Part shown: one piece after another, positions 1-6,359 of the stretch | Layout of the letters: each line of letters starts with the position of its first letter | Numbering within the stretch: position 1 is the first letter of the stretch | Source: Bacteroidales bacterium | Lineage (GTDB): Bacteria > Bacteroidota > Bacteroidia > Bacteroidales > UBA10428 | Assembly: GCA_016938095.1 (NCBI GenBank) | Contig: JAFGVG010000081.1 | Coordinates: 1-10,142 of the forward strand | Length of the DNA: 10,142 nt | Direction: 5' to 3' | Position numbers and translations under genes: made by a program | The notes under the pieces: generated by a model | What the model was told of the DNA's origin: nothing | The model's database searches: none | The model's input: the letters and a program-made list of their open reading frames with translations, nothing else

Positions 1-984
1 GAAATGGGGTTTGTTAATGGCATCGGCAAAAAGCTGTGTTTCCAGGCAGAATGCTTCGCGTTTGTTGTAAACATGGTCCCCTTTACCTTTCTCGTTTTCC
101 ATCCAGTTGGCCGAATAAAACTGCACACCGGGTTGGGTGGTGTATATTTCCATTACCCTGCCCGATGCAGGATCCACAGCTCTGGCAGCAAGGCCAAGTG
201 TGCCTGACGGGTGATTCAGCACCCAGTTGTGGTCGTAGCCGTTGCCGAACTTCAGTTGTTCGTCAGCCTTCTCAAGGTCTTTTCCTATTTTTTTGGATAC
301 GGTGAAGTCCATAGGACTGCCTTTAACCGAAACAATTTCACCGGTGGGTATGTTGGTATCGTCGGTGGGCGTGAAGTATAGCGCATTGATCATCAGTTCC
401 TGGTCGTAAACACTGCCCGAGCCTTCGCCAGCCAGGTTAAAGTACGAATGACTGGCCAGGTTGAGCAGCGTGGTTTTGTCGGTTACACCATGGTAGTCGA
501 GTCTGAGTTCGTTATCGTCGGTCAGTGTATAGGTTACGGTTATGGTTGCCGTACCCGGGTATCCTTCTTCGCCGTCGGCCGACACGTAGCGGAGCTGGAC
601 GCTGTTACCTGTAGATTTTACAACATCCCAGACTACTTTGTTGAAGCCGGTGATGCCTCCGTGGAGGTGGTTGGGGCCATTGTTAACGGCAACCTGGTAG
701 GTTTTACCGGCAAGCGTGAACTGTCCTTTGGCGATTCGGTTGGCGACCCTTCCGCAGATGGCACCCATGTATGGACCATTGCCATTGATATAAGCGTCAA
801 CATTGTCGTATCCGAGCACAATGTCGGACAGGTTGCCATTGCGGTCGGGTACAAAAATACTGACCACTATGGCGCCATAATTGGTTACCTGTGCAACCAG
901 ACCATTTTTGTTTTTCAGTGTATGCAGACTGGTTTGTTTGCCATTGTGCAGGGCACTGAACTTTTCTTCACGGATTATATTCAT
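1..984 (-). CDS. galM: Aldose 1-epimerase (galactose mutarotase), 3' end cut by window edge
   Basis: It interconverts the alpha and beta anomers of aldoses, feeding alpha-D-galactose to galactokinase in the cytoplasm. Translating the minus strand from ATG at 984 gives 328 residues open to the left edge with no stop. Family landmarks appear in order: GRVANRIAKG at about 78-87, NHLHGG at 105-110 (His106/His108), NLASHSYFNLAG at 175-186 (catalytic His179), GYDHNW at 249-254 (sugar-binding Asp251), TQPGVQFYSANW at 283-294 and FCLETQ at 312-317 (general base Glu315). Family members are usually about 340-380 residues, so only a short tail is missing. There is no signal peptide, unlike the secreted lipoprotein mutarotases of some Bacteroidota. 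The leader just before the start is A-rich without a Shine-Dalgarno. It lies downstream of galK on the same strand, which supports a galactose-pathway role. The 318-base gap full of repeats is odd for an operon. The family is secure; the sugar preference is inferred. Confidence 0.95.
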   Translation of the reverse strand, partial: MNIIREEKFSALHNGKQTSLHTLKNKNGLVAQVTNYGAIVVSIFVPDRNGNLSDIVLGYDNVDAYINGNGPYMGAICGRVANRIAKGQFTLAGKTYQVAVNNGPNHLHGGITGFNKVVWDVVKSTGNSVQLRYVSADGEEGYPGTATITVTYTLTDDNELRLDYHGVTDKTTLLNLASHSYFNLAGEGSGSVYDQELMINALYFTPTDDTNIPTGEIVSVKGSPMDFTVSKKIGKDLEKADEQLKFGNGYDHNWVLNHPSGTLGLAARAVDPASGRVMEIYTTQPGVQFYSANWMENEKGKGDHVYNKREAFCLETQLFADAINKPHF

Positions 985-1002
985 GATGTATGTTTTTTGT
1001 TT

Positions 1003-1198
1003 AAGAATCAAGAATCAAGAACCAAGAACCAAGAGCCAAGAGCCAAGAACCAAGAACCAAGAGCCAAGAGTCAAGAGCCAAGAACCAAGAACCAAGAGCC
1101 AAGAATCAAGAGCCAAGAACCAAGAACCAAGAGCCAAGAATCAAGAGCCAAGAACCAAGAGTCAAGAGCCAAGAACCAAGAGTCAAGAGTCAAGAGCC
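1003..1198. repeat. 28-unit heptamer tandem array, unit AAGARYC
   Basis: Twenty-eight uninterrupted 7-base units, all in phase. Positions 1-4 and 7 never vary. Position 5 is A or G and position 6 is C or T, giving only four versions: AAGAACC (10), AAGAGCC (10), AAGAATC (4) and AAGAGTC (4). A five-unit (35-base) higher-order period is visible: blocks starting at 1059, 1094 and 1129 differ from their neighbour by one unit each. The array ends 18 bases upstream of the galM start, so in the galM transcript it would read as GRYTCTT repeats in the leader. It is too short-period and spacerless to be CRISPR. Function is unknown. Confidence 0.97.
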
Positions 1199-1226
1199 AA
1201 GATAGGGACAATGGACAAGACTGGAG

Positions 1227-1251
1227 GAGCAGCAGCAGTGGCAGCAGTAGC
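1227..1251. repeat. Imperfect RGY triplet tract
   Basis: From 1228 there are eight in-phase triplets AGC, AGC, AGC, AGT, GGC, AGC, AGT, AGC, all fitting RGY, preceded by a G at 1227. It sits 28 bases from the heptamer array in the same intergenic gap and shows the same kind of purine/pyrimidine-preserving variation. It may simply be replication-slippage sequence. Confidence 0.6.
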
Positions 1252-1302
1252 GTCCCATAACTCACAACCGACGACTCCTAACCCTCCATACACCTTTGTT
1301 GC

Positions 1303-2565
1303 TTAAATATCCACCTTTACTGCACCCTGCGGCCTGATGAACAGTTTATGGCACGATCCGGGTCCGTAAACATGTTCGAGGGTTGAAACGTATTGATCGA
1401 GCAGGTTGTTGGGAACAAAAGCCTGTATGGTTCCGGCGAAACCTCCGCCATGCACACGCCAGGCTCCTTTGCCTTTAAGCACCAGTTCGCTGAGTGCAAG
1501 GGCAAGCGAAACGCCCTGTTCACGTACATTATTAACAGGAAAAATATTTTGGTTGTACATGTAAGAGCTGTAGCCCGAATCGATAACCATTCCCAGGAAA
1601 GCTTTGAAATCGTTTTTTTCGAGTGCAGACACCTGATCAACGACCCGCTGGTTGTCGCCCTGGAAGTGAATGGCGCGGAGAATAGCACGATCGCCCACCT
1701 TTTCCCTTATTTTTGGGGCAATGTCGAGTACCTGTTGCAGGCTTACTTCGCGAAGCACTTTGGCACCCAGCTCTGCTGCCACGGCTTTCATATCGGTGGG
1801 GAGCGAAGCGTACTCATCGTTCAGGTCGGCATGATTTCCACCAGTGTCGGTTATCACCAATGCAAAACCGGTGGCGACAAAATCGAAAGCTACTTTTTTA
1901 ACTACCGGTTTGGAAGGATCCTTGAAATCGATGGTAATTAATCCACCCATGGCACAGGCTGTCTGGTCCATCAATCCGCAAGGCTTACCAAAGAAATGGT
2001 TTTCGGCATATTGTCCGATGATGGCATTTTGTATCGGATCGAGTTTTCCCTGGTTGAACAGTTCGCTTACCATGGCCCCGATAAGCACTTCGAAAGAGGC
2101 TGAAGAACTGAGGCCCGATCCTTTGGGCACACCGCCGTCAATGCAGGCATTGAATCCGCCAATGGTAAAGCCCAGTTCTTTAAGACGTGAGCATACACCC
2201 CTGACCAGTGAAGCCGAGGTGAATTGCTCATTTTTATCGGGTTGAAGATTGTCCAGGTTGACCTCAAAGGGAGGATACCCTTCGGATTGTATCCGAATGA
2301 TGTTGGTATTGTTTTTTGCGGCAACTGCTGCATTATCGAGATTTACGGCACCGGCCAGCACCCTGCCGAAATTATGATCGGTGTGGTTACCGCCAATTTC
2401 GGTACGACCCGGAGAACTGAAGAAAGTAACTTCGGCACTTCCAAAAGATTTGCTGAATTGCTGTGCGAGTTGGTTATAACGGTTGGCTTGTTTTGTCAGT
2501 TCGTTTGGATCGGTTCCGTATAGCGCTTTTAACGCGGCGTTGCTGCTGGTGATTGTCGTATTCAT
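1303..2565 (-). CDS. galK: Galactokinase, GHMP kinase family, variant signature
   Basis: Predicted to phosphorylate alpha-D-galactose at C1 with ATP in the cytoplasm (Leloir pathway). The 420-residue product has the three GHMP motifs: SPGRTEIGGNHTDHN at 51-65, GVPKGSGLSSSASFE at 145-159 (phosphate loop) and HGGGFAGTIQAF at 372-383. GLMDQ at 197-201 supplies the catalytic Asp200, and Arg54 is kept. The sugar-site signature differs from the textbook GRxNLIGEHxDYN: the Glu before His61 is Asn60 and the Tyr is His64. I recall this GRTEIGGNHTDH form mainly from clostridial and spirochaete galactokinases of about 420-430 residues, so transfer or a distinct subfamily is possible. ATG at 2565 is chosen over an in-frame start at 2649: the extra N-terminus there is unlike the family and lies upstream of the predicted promoter. 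It leads the galK-galM unit. Confidence 0.9.
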   Translation of the reverse strand: MNTTITSSNAALKALYGTDPNELTKQANRYNQLAQQFSKSFGSAEVTFFSSPGRTEIGGNHTDHNFGRVLAGAVNLDNAAVAAKNNTNIIRIQSEGYPPFEVNLDNLQPDKNEQFTSASLVRGVCSRLKELGFTIGGFNACIDGGVPKGSGLSSSASFEVLIGAMVSELFNQGKLDPIQNAIIGQYAENHFFGKPCGLMDQTACAMGGLITIDFKDPSKPVVKKVAFDFVATGFALVITDTGGNHADLNDEYASLPTDMKAVAAELGAKVLREVSLQQVLDIAPKIREKVGDRAILRAIHFQGDNQRVVDQVSALEKNDFKAFLGMVIDSGYSSYMYNQNIFPVNNVREQGVSLALALSELVLKGKGAWRVHGGGFAGTIQAFVPNNLLDQYVSTLEHVYGPGSCHKLFIRPQGAVKVDI

Positions 2566-2613
2566 TAGATTTGCGGTTGAATGAGTAAAAAGTACTTTTA
2601 TTTCATAGAGGCG

Positions 2614-2646
2614 TAAATATAATAATTGTTTGTATAAAAAAGCAAA
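2614..2646 (-). promoter_or_regulatory. Bacteroidota-type promoter for galK
   Basis: Read on the minus strand, TTTG (2646-2643) is followed after 21 bases by TATATTTA (2621-2614), one mismatch from TAnnTTTG. Transcription would start near 2607, leaving a leader of about 40 bases before the galK ATG at 2565. This supports that start over the upstream one. Confidence 0.6.
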
Positions 2647-2647
2647 C

Positions 2648-2670
2648 ACCGGAGCTGATATGGCTCCGGT
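2648..2670 (-). terminator. Rho-independent terminator after asnA
   Basis: Perfect 8-bp stem (ACCGGAGC pairing with GCTCCGGT) with a 7-base loop. On the minus strand the stem is followed by GTTTGCTTTTTT, a U-rich tail. It lies 62 bases past the asnA stop and just upstream of the galK promoter; the TTTG of that promoter falls inside the tail. Confidence 0.7.
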
Positions 2671-2686
2671 TACAGAAATTATTTGA

Positions 2687-2709
2687 GGTTGTCAATCAGT
2701 TTGACAACC
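2687..2709 (-). terminator. Second stem-loop after asnA
   Basis: Perfect 9-bp inverted repeat (GGTTGTCAA / TTGACAACC) with a 5-base loop, 22 bases past the asnA stop. The following minus-strand sequence is A/T-rich rather than a clean U-run, so it may work with the next hairpin as a double terminator or protect the 3' end of the mRNA. Confidence 0.55.
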
Positions 2710-2731
2710 GTTGATTATAGGGTGGAATGGT

Positions 2732-3772
2732 TTATAACAGGAAAATGTTATTCTTTCTGCATTGTTCAATCAGTTCCAAAGGCCAGATACTTGATTGAAC
2801 CTCGCCGATGTGCGCTTTGCGAAGGTAAAACATGCATATACGCGACTGTCCGATACCTCCGCCGATAGATAGGGGCAGGTTGCCGCTCAGCAACCGTTTA
2901 TGGAAAAGCATCTCAGCTCTCTCCTGCACGCCGCATATCTCGAGCTGACGCAGGAGTGCCTCCCTGTCTACACGAATGCCCATTGAAGATACTTCAAAGG
3001 ATGTTTCAAGCAAAGGATTCCATAAGATGATATCACCATTGAGTCCCTTGTATCCGTTAATGGTTGGCGTACTCCAGTCGTCGTAATCGGGTGCTCGACC
3101 ATCGTGCTGTTCGCCGTTGGCCAACATTCCGCCAATGCCAATGATGAAGACAGCCCCGTATTTTTTTGCTGCCTCAAATTCCCTTTCCCTGGGGGGAAGA
3201 TGCGGATACATCAATAACAATTCCTCGCTGTGCAATATGGTAATATCATGTGGCAGCACAGGCTGAATTGACGAATAGTTTTCATAAACCATATATTCGG
3301 TTCTCTTCAGGGCCTCGTATATTTTCCTGACGATATATTTCAGGAAATCCACCGTTCTTTCGCTTTCGGTGATCACCCTTTCCCAATCCCACTGATCGAC
3401 GTATATTGAGTGTATGTTGCTGAAGTCCTCGTCGGGCCTGATGGCGTTCATATCAGTATAAATGCCGTTGCTGTATGGAATATCGTAATCGGCCAGGGCC
3501 ATTCTCTTCCATTTGGCGAGTGAGTTAACCACTTCGGCCGTGGCATCGTTCATGTCCTTAATCGGAAAGCTGACCTTTCGCTCGCTGCCATTCAGGTCGT
3601 CATTAATACCCGTTCCCTTGAGTACAAAAAGGGGAGCGGTGACCCTGCGTAGTTGAAGTTCTGCCGATAGTTGCTGCTGAAAGGTATCCTTTACCAGTTT
3701 AATAGCCTTTTCGGTCTGGTCGAGGTCTAGCAGGCTATGGTAGTTTGCGGGGACAATCAATGGTTTACTCAT
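2732..3772 (-). CDS. asnA: Aspartate--ammonia ligase (ammonia-dependent asparagine synthetase)
   Basis: Makes L-asparagine from aspartate, ammonia and ATP, giving AMP and PPi, in the cytoplasm. The 346-residue length is close to the E. coli enzyme (330). The fold is that of a class II aminoacyl-tRNA synthetase core. Recognisable stretches are RRVTAPLFV (42-50), GTGINDDLNGSERKVSF (53-69, including the conserved Asp region), MNAIRPDED (108-116), SIYVDQWDWE (122-131), IGGMLANGEQHDGRAPDYDDW (213-233), and the ATP-binding motif-3-like GGGIGQSRICMF (304-315). ATG at 3772 begins the usual MSKPLIVPANYHSLL-type N-terminus. It is transcribed divergently from an AsnC/Lrp-type regulator and ends in two stem-loops. 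As the glutamine-independent form, it suits cells with available ammonium. High confidence. Confidence 0.97.
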   Translation of the reverse strand: MSKPLIVPANYHSLLDLDQTEKAIKLVKDTFQQQLSAELQLRRVTAPLFVLKGTGINDDLNGSERKVSFPIKDMNDATAEVVNSLAKWKRMALADYDIPYSNGIYTDMNAIRPDEDFSNIHSIYVDQWDWERVITESERTVDFLKYIVRKIYEALKRTEYMVYENYSSIQPVLPHDITILHSEELLLMYPHLPPREREFEAAKKYGAVFIIGIGGMLANGEQHDGRAPDYDDWSTPTINGYKGLNGDIILWNPLLETSFEVSSMGIRVDREALLRQLEICGVQERAEMLFHKRLLSGNLPLSIGGGIGQSRICMFYLRKAHIGEVQSSIWPLELIEQCRKNNIFLL

Positions 3773-3800
3773 AATGCTTTTTTTCGGATCGTATTGTCAG

Positions 3801-3831
3801 CGAAAGTACAATGTATGGTTATAAATCTCAA
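3801..3831 (-). promoter_or_regulatory. Predicted asnA promoter
   Basis: On the minus strand TTG (3831-3829) is followed after 20 bases by TACTTTCG (3808-3801), one mismatch from TAnnTTTG. Predicted transcription start is near 3795, leaving a leader of about 23 bases to the asnA ATG. Confidence 0.6.
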
Positions 3832-3864
3832 GTTTTCCCTATGTTTTATTGTATAAATATGCTT

Positions 3865-3899
3865 TTTGAGTTACAATATGATATAAATAATTAGTTTTG
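3865..3899 (+). promoter_or_regulatory. Predicted promoter of the AsnC-family gene
   Basis: TAGTTTTG (3892-3899) matches TAnnTTTG at every fixed position. A TTTG lies at 3865-3868, 23 bases upstream, at the long end of the accepted spacing. Transcription would begin around 3904-3907, inside the dyad at 3901-3915. Confidence 0.55.
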
Positions 3900-3900
3900 T

Positions 3901-3915
3901 GTTAAAATATTTAAC
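3901..3915. promoter_or_regulatory. Candidate AsnC/Lrp operator dyad
   Basis: GTTAAA and TTTAAC form a perfect inverted repeat around the centre ATA, 15 bases in all. That size and AT-rich character suit Lrp/AsnC-family sites. It overlaps the predicted start point of the regulator gene and ends 9 bases before its ATG, a good position for autorepression. The intergenic region also has TACAAT at 3807-3812 and 3872-3877 and its inverse ATTGTA at 3848-3853, possible weaker contacts. Binding is inference. Confidence 0.45.
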
Positions 3916-3924
3916 AAAAAAAGC

Positions 3925-4404
3925 ATGAAAACAAAAAATGCCTTTCAGATTGACAGTTTAGACCGTAAAATTCTTTCGATACTTACCAAAAATGCAAGAG
4001 CTCCTTTCCTTGAGGTGGCCAGGGCCTGTAATATTTCGGGAGCTGCCATACATCAGCGTGTACAACGGTTGATGAGGCTGGGTATCATCAGTGGTTCGCA
4101 ATTCAATGTCGATCCCCGGAAACTGGGTTATAAAACCTGTGCTTTTGTGGGCATTTTCCTCGACAACGCAGCATTGTTCAACAATGTATCTGAAAAACTG
4201 CTTAAGATTTCGGAAATCACGCAATGTCATTATATCACAGGTCAGTGGGCTATGTTCGTTGAAGTTCGCACACGCGACAACGAGCACCTTCGGGTAGTAC
4301 TGGCCGATAAAATACAGGCCATCAAAGGCGTTTCACGTACCGAGACTTTCATTTCGCTTGATGTATTGATCGACAGGCAGATGCCGGTGCTTGAAGAAGA
4401 CTAG
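3925..4404 (+). CDS. AsnC/Lrp-family transcriptional regulator, probable regulator of asnA
   Basis: A 159-residue DNA-binding protein of the feast/famine family. Residues about 8-55 form the winged helix-turn-helix (DSLDRKILSIL, then the helix pair in LEVARACNISGAAIHQRVQRL). Residues about 65-150 form the RAM ligand-binding and oligomerisation domain, with the typical CHYITGQWAMFVEV segment (101-114) at the effector site. Length is standard. It is divergent from asnA over 152 bases. In E. coli, AsnC activates asnA, represses itself and responds to asparagine, so the same logic is likely here, but the ligand cannot be read from sequence. The ATG is preceded by an A-rich leader without Shine-Dalgarno. 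Family assignment is secure; the specific asnC identity rests on context. Confidence 0.92.
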   Translation: MKTKNAFQIDSLDRKILSILTKNARAPFLEVARACNISGAAIHQRVQRLMRLGIISGSQFNVDPRKLGYKTCAFVGIFLDNAALFNNVSEKLLKISEITQCHYITGQWAMFVEVRTRDNEHLRVVLADKIQAIKGVSRTETFISLDVLIDRQMPVLEED

Positions 4405-4441
4405 ATTCTGTTGTGAATGTTTTAGCGATGAGATAAATCAC

Positions 4442-4472
4442 TTTGTAGCTAAGCATTTTTTTGCTATATTTA
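4442..4472 (+). promoter_or_regulatory. Predicted promoter of the histidine kinase-response regulator pair
   Basis: TTTG (4442-4445), 19 bases, then TATATTTA (4465-4472), the same -7 version as at the galK promoter. The predicted start near 4479 leaves a short leader containing AGGGGA (4484-4489) before ATG 4493. This rules against the upstream in-frame ATG at 4391 and shows the pair can be transcribed independently of the AsnC-family gene. Confidence 0.6.
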
Positions 4473-4492
4473 ATTGGCAAAACAGGGGATGT

Positions 4493-5899
4493 ATGGAGCG
4501 GCTTATTAACACCATAGCAGAGGCTAAAATCAGGATCATTGACCGGTCGCTGATTGCCTCGGCTGCTATAGGCTCTGCCAGCTACCTGCTGAGCCTTTAC
4601 CGGTTTTTTTTGCAGGGTTTTCATATTTCCTTTCTGATCAATTTGGTCATTATAATTACGGTTATTATACTGACCATTATGCGGAACCGCCTGTCGCTTA
4701 CCTTTAAAACCTATGTGCTGATCGCGTTGATTTTGATGTTGGCGCTGGCCGATTGCATCAACTACGGTCTTTTGTCCACTGCAAGAGTATATCTGGTGCT
4801 TATTCCGCTGTTTTCCATTATCAGCCTGTCACTGCGGCAGACCATTGTTATTTTTTCAGGGGCATTGCTGACTTTCCTTGCTATTGGTTTCCTGCATACG
4901 AAAGGCATTTTTTCCATGCCTGCCGATATTGAGTTGACCGTTTATTTTAAGGGGTTTTACCCCTGGCTGATACGTTCGCTGCATTATATGCTTATCGCCA
5001 CCATCATTCTGCTGGTAACCCGCACTTTTATTTCAACTTATTCTGCACTTATTGATGACCTCGAAAGGGTGATTAAGGAACGCACCGATGATTTGGAGGC
5101 TTCCAACGAAGAACTGATGGCCACCAACGAAGAGATTTTCGGGCATCGTGAAGCATTGCAGAAAGCGTTAAGTGACCTTCAGAATGCCCAGGATCAGCTT
5201 GTCCATTCCGAAAAAATGGCCTCGCTTGGTGTGCTTACGGCAGGCGTTGCACACGAGATCAACAATCCCCTCAACTTTATAAACGGAGGAATTACGGGTA
5301 TTGAAAGCTACATAAAGGAGAATCTGCCCGATCATGTGCAGGCGCTTGCACCTTTGGTAGAAGGTGTACAGGTGGGCGTAAAGCGTGCCTCGGACATTGT
5401 TTCAAGCCTGGGTCATTATAGCAGGGAGGGTGATGCTGAGTCAAAAACCTTTGATATACATCTTTTACTGGACAATTGTCTCATTATGCTTCAGCATGAG
5501 CTTAAGCACCGGATAACCATTGTCAAACAATATACCGGAAATAGTTTTATCTTTGCCGGCAGGGAAGGAAAACTTCATCAGGCATTCCTGAATCTATTGA
5601 TCAATGCAGTGCAGTCCATCGCTGACAGGGGAACCATTACCCTTTCGACAAAAACAAACGGTGATGACCTTGAAATTTGCATAGCTGATACAGGTTCAGG
5701 CATCGATGCAGAAAAACTACCACGGATTACCGAGCCGTTTTTCACCACCCGTGAAGCAGGAAAGGGTACTGGTCTCGGATTATGGATAACCTATAATATT
5801 ATCACCGATCATAAGGGTAAACTGCGGTTTGTATCCCAACCTGGAAAGGGAACACAGGCTATTGTCACCTTGCCACTGAACAAAAAAGGTAAGTTATGA
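4493..5899 (+). CDS. Membrane sensor histidine kinase
   Basis: A 468-residue two-component kinase. Six hydrophobic segments (about 19-39, 46-63, 72-94, 98-114, 116-135 and 164-182) form the membrane part, which I cannot assign to a named sensor family and which lacks a large periplasmic domain. A charged coiled coil follows (about 184-240). The HisKA segment MASLGVLTAGVAHEINNPLNF (242-262) carries the phosphorylated His254. The ATPase domain has the N box (NLLINAVQS, Asn371), G1 (DTGSGI, Asp399), F box (PFFTT) and G2 (GKGTGLGL), so it should be active. The form AHEINNPLNF resembles NtrB/HPK4-like kinases. ATG 4493 is preferred to an in-frame ATG at 4391, which overlaps the upstream gene's end and adds a non-family N-terminus. 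Its stop overlaps the next gene by ATGA, so the two are translationally coupled. Stimulus unknown. Confidence 0.9.
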   Translation: MERLINTIAEAKIRIIDRSLIASAAIGSASYLLSLYRFFLQGFHISFLINLVIIITVIILTIMRNRLSLTFKTYVLIALILMLALADCINYGLLSTARVYLVLIPLFSIISLSLRQTIVIFSGALLTFLAIGFLHTKGIFSMPADIELTVYFKGFYPWLIRSLHYMLIATIILLVTRTFISTYSALIDDLERVIKERTDDLEASNEELMATNEEIFGHREALQKALSDLQNAQDQLVHSEKMASLGVLTAGVAHEINNPLNFINGGITGIESYIKENLPDHVQALAPLVEGVQVGVKRASDIVSSLGHYSREGDAESKTFDIHLLLDNCLIMLQHELKHRITIVKQYTGNSFIFAGREGKLHQAFLNLLINAVQSIADRGTITLSTKTNGDDLEICIADTGSGIDAEKLPRITEPFFTTREAGKGTGLGLWITYNIITDHKGKLRFVSQPGKGTQAIVTLPLNKKGKL

Positions 5900-6261
5900 A
5901 AGAAAAGTTAAAATTGTTGTATATTGATGATGAGCCTATTAACCTCAGACTTTTTGAACTGAATTTCAGAAAGTCGTTTGAAGTCTATACAGCGGAATCA
6001 GGGTTTCAGGGGCTCGGGATATTGCATAAAACCAATGGTATTGCTGTAGTGGTAAGTGATATGAAGATGCCGGGAATGAGTGGAACCGAGTTTGTTACCC
6101 AGGCCAGGCAGTTATTCCCCAATGTCGTCTTTTTTATTCTTACCGGATTTGATATGACCGATGAAATTGCCCTGGCACTGAAAGAGGGCCATATTCGTCA
6201 GTATTTCAGAAAGCCTTTCAATATTAAAGAAATGGAAGAGGCCATATCCGGTGTCCTGTAA
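5896..6261 (+). CDS. Single-domain response regulator (REC only)
   Basis: A 121-residue receiver domain with nothing after it. The acidic pair Asp11/Asp12 (YIDDE), phospho-acceptor Asp55 (VVVSDMKMPGMSG), switch Thr83 (FILTGF), aromatic Tyr103 and Lys106 (FRKPFN) are all present, so it should bind Mg and accept phosphate from the overlapping kinase gene. There is no DNA-binding, enzymatic or RNA-binding output domain, so like CheY or Spo0F it must act by protein contact or as a relay; the partner is not in this window. It ends 98 bases before the next gene, with only a weak hairpin between. It could alternatively act as a phosphate sink or feedback element for the kinase. Confidence 0.93.
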   Translation: MKEKLKLLYIDDEPINLRLFELNFRKSFEVYTAESGFQGLGILHKTNGIAVVVSDMKMPGMSGTEFVTQARQLFPNVVFFILTGFDMTDEIALALKEGHIRQYFRKPFNIKEMEEAISGVL

Positions 6262-6278
6262 TAGTATTTTTCAACCAT

Positions 6279-6296
6279 CAGCCCTGGCTGTATTTT
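6279..6296 (+). terminator. Weak stem-loop after the response regulator
   Basis: CAGCC and GGCTG can pair around a 2-base loop (more realistically 4 bp with a tetraloop), followed by TATTTT. The stem is short, so termination is only possible, not convincing. Confidence 0.3.
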
Positions 6297-6322
6297 CATC
6301 CTTTCAACCATATACTGATAAC

Positions 6323-6346
6323 ACCAATCAACCAATCAACCAATCA
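6323..6346. repeat. Three tandem copies of an 8-mer, ACCAATCA
   Basis: Three exact 8-base units, ending 13 bases before the ATG of the C_GCAxxG_C_C gene and therefore in its leader or promoter region. I found no TAnnTTTG element nearby. Copy number is low, so it may be chance slippage or a binding-site cluster. Confidence 0.8.
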
Positions 6347-6359
6347 ATAAATTCCTTAT

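Larger units (their letters stand above)
985..1302. other. Long galK-galM intergenic region
   Basis: This 318-base stretch separates two same-strand galactose genes. From the galK side it holds about 50 bases of unremarkable sequence, an imperfect RGY triplet tract (1227-1251), a short spacer, the heptamer array (1003-1198), and an 18-base leader to the galM ATG. I found no convincing promoter or terminator inside. The open frames crossing it on both strands encode only repeat-derived peptides, so I see no gene here. Confidence 0.7.

Noticed and set aside
1003..1198. Possible CRISPR array
   Set aside because: The period is 7 bases with no unique spacers and no cas genes nearby; it is a simple tandem repeat.
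448..1260. A 270-codon plus-strand open frame ending in heptad peptide repeats (and a shorter one in another frame at 881-1306)
   Set aside because: The first part is antisense to galM, which has full family motifs on the other strand. The rest is only the translation of the 7-base repeat (21 bases give a 7-residue repeat). No family resemblance or start signal.
2224..2523. Plus-strand open frames within galK (also 1393-1941, 1844-2245)
   Set aside because: They are antisense to a gene with intact kinase motifs and show no recognisable domains.
2566..2649. 28-residue N-terminal extension of galactokinase
   Set aside because: The extension is unlike the family and its start lies upstream of the predicted promoter and next to the terminator tail; ATG 2565 fits better.
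4391..4492. 34-residue N-terminal extension of the histidine kinase
   Set aside because: It overlaps the end of the AsnC-family gene, spans a good promoter at 4442-4472, and is not kinase-like; ATG 4493 has AGGGGA just upstream.
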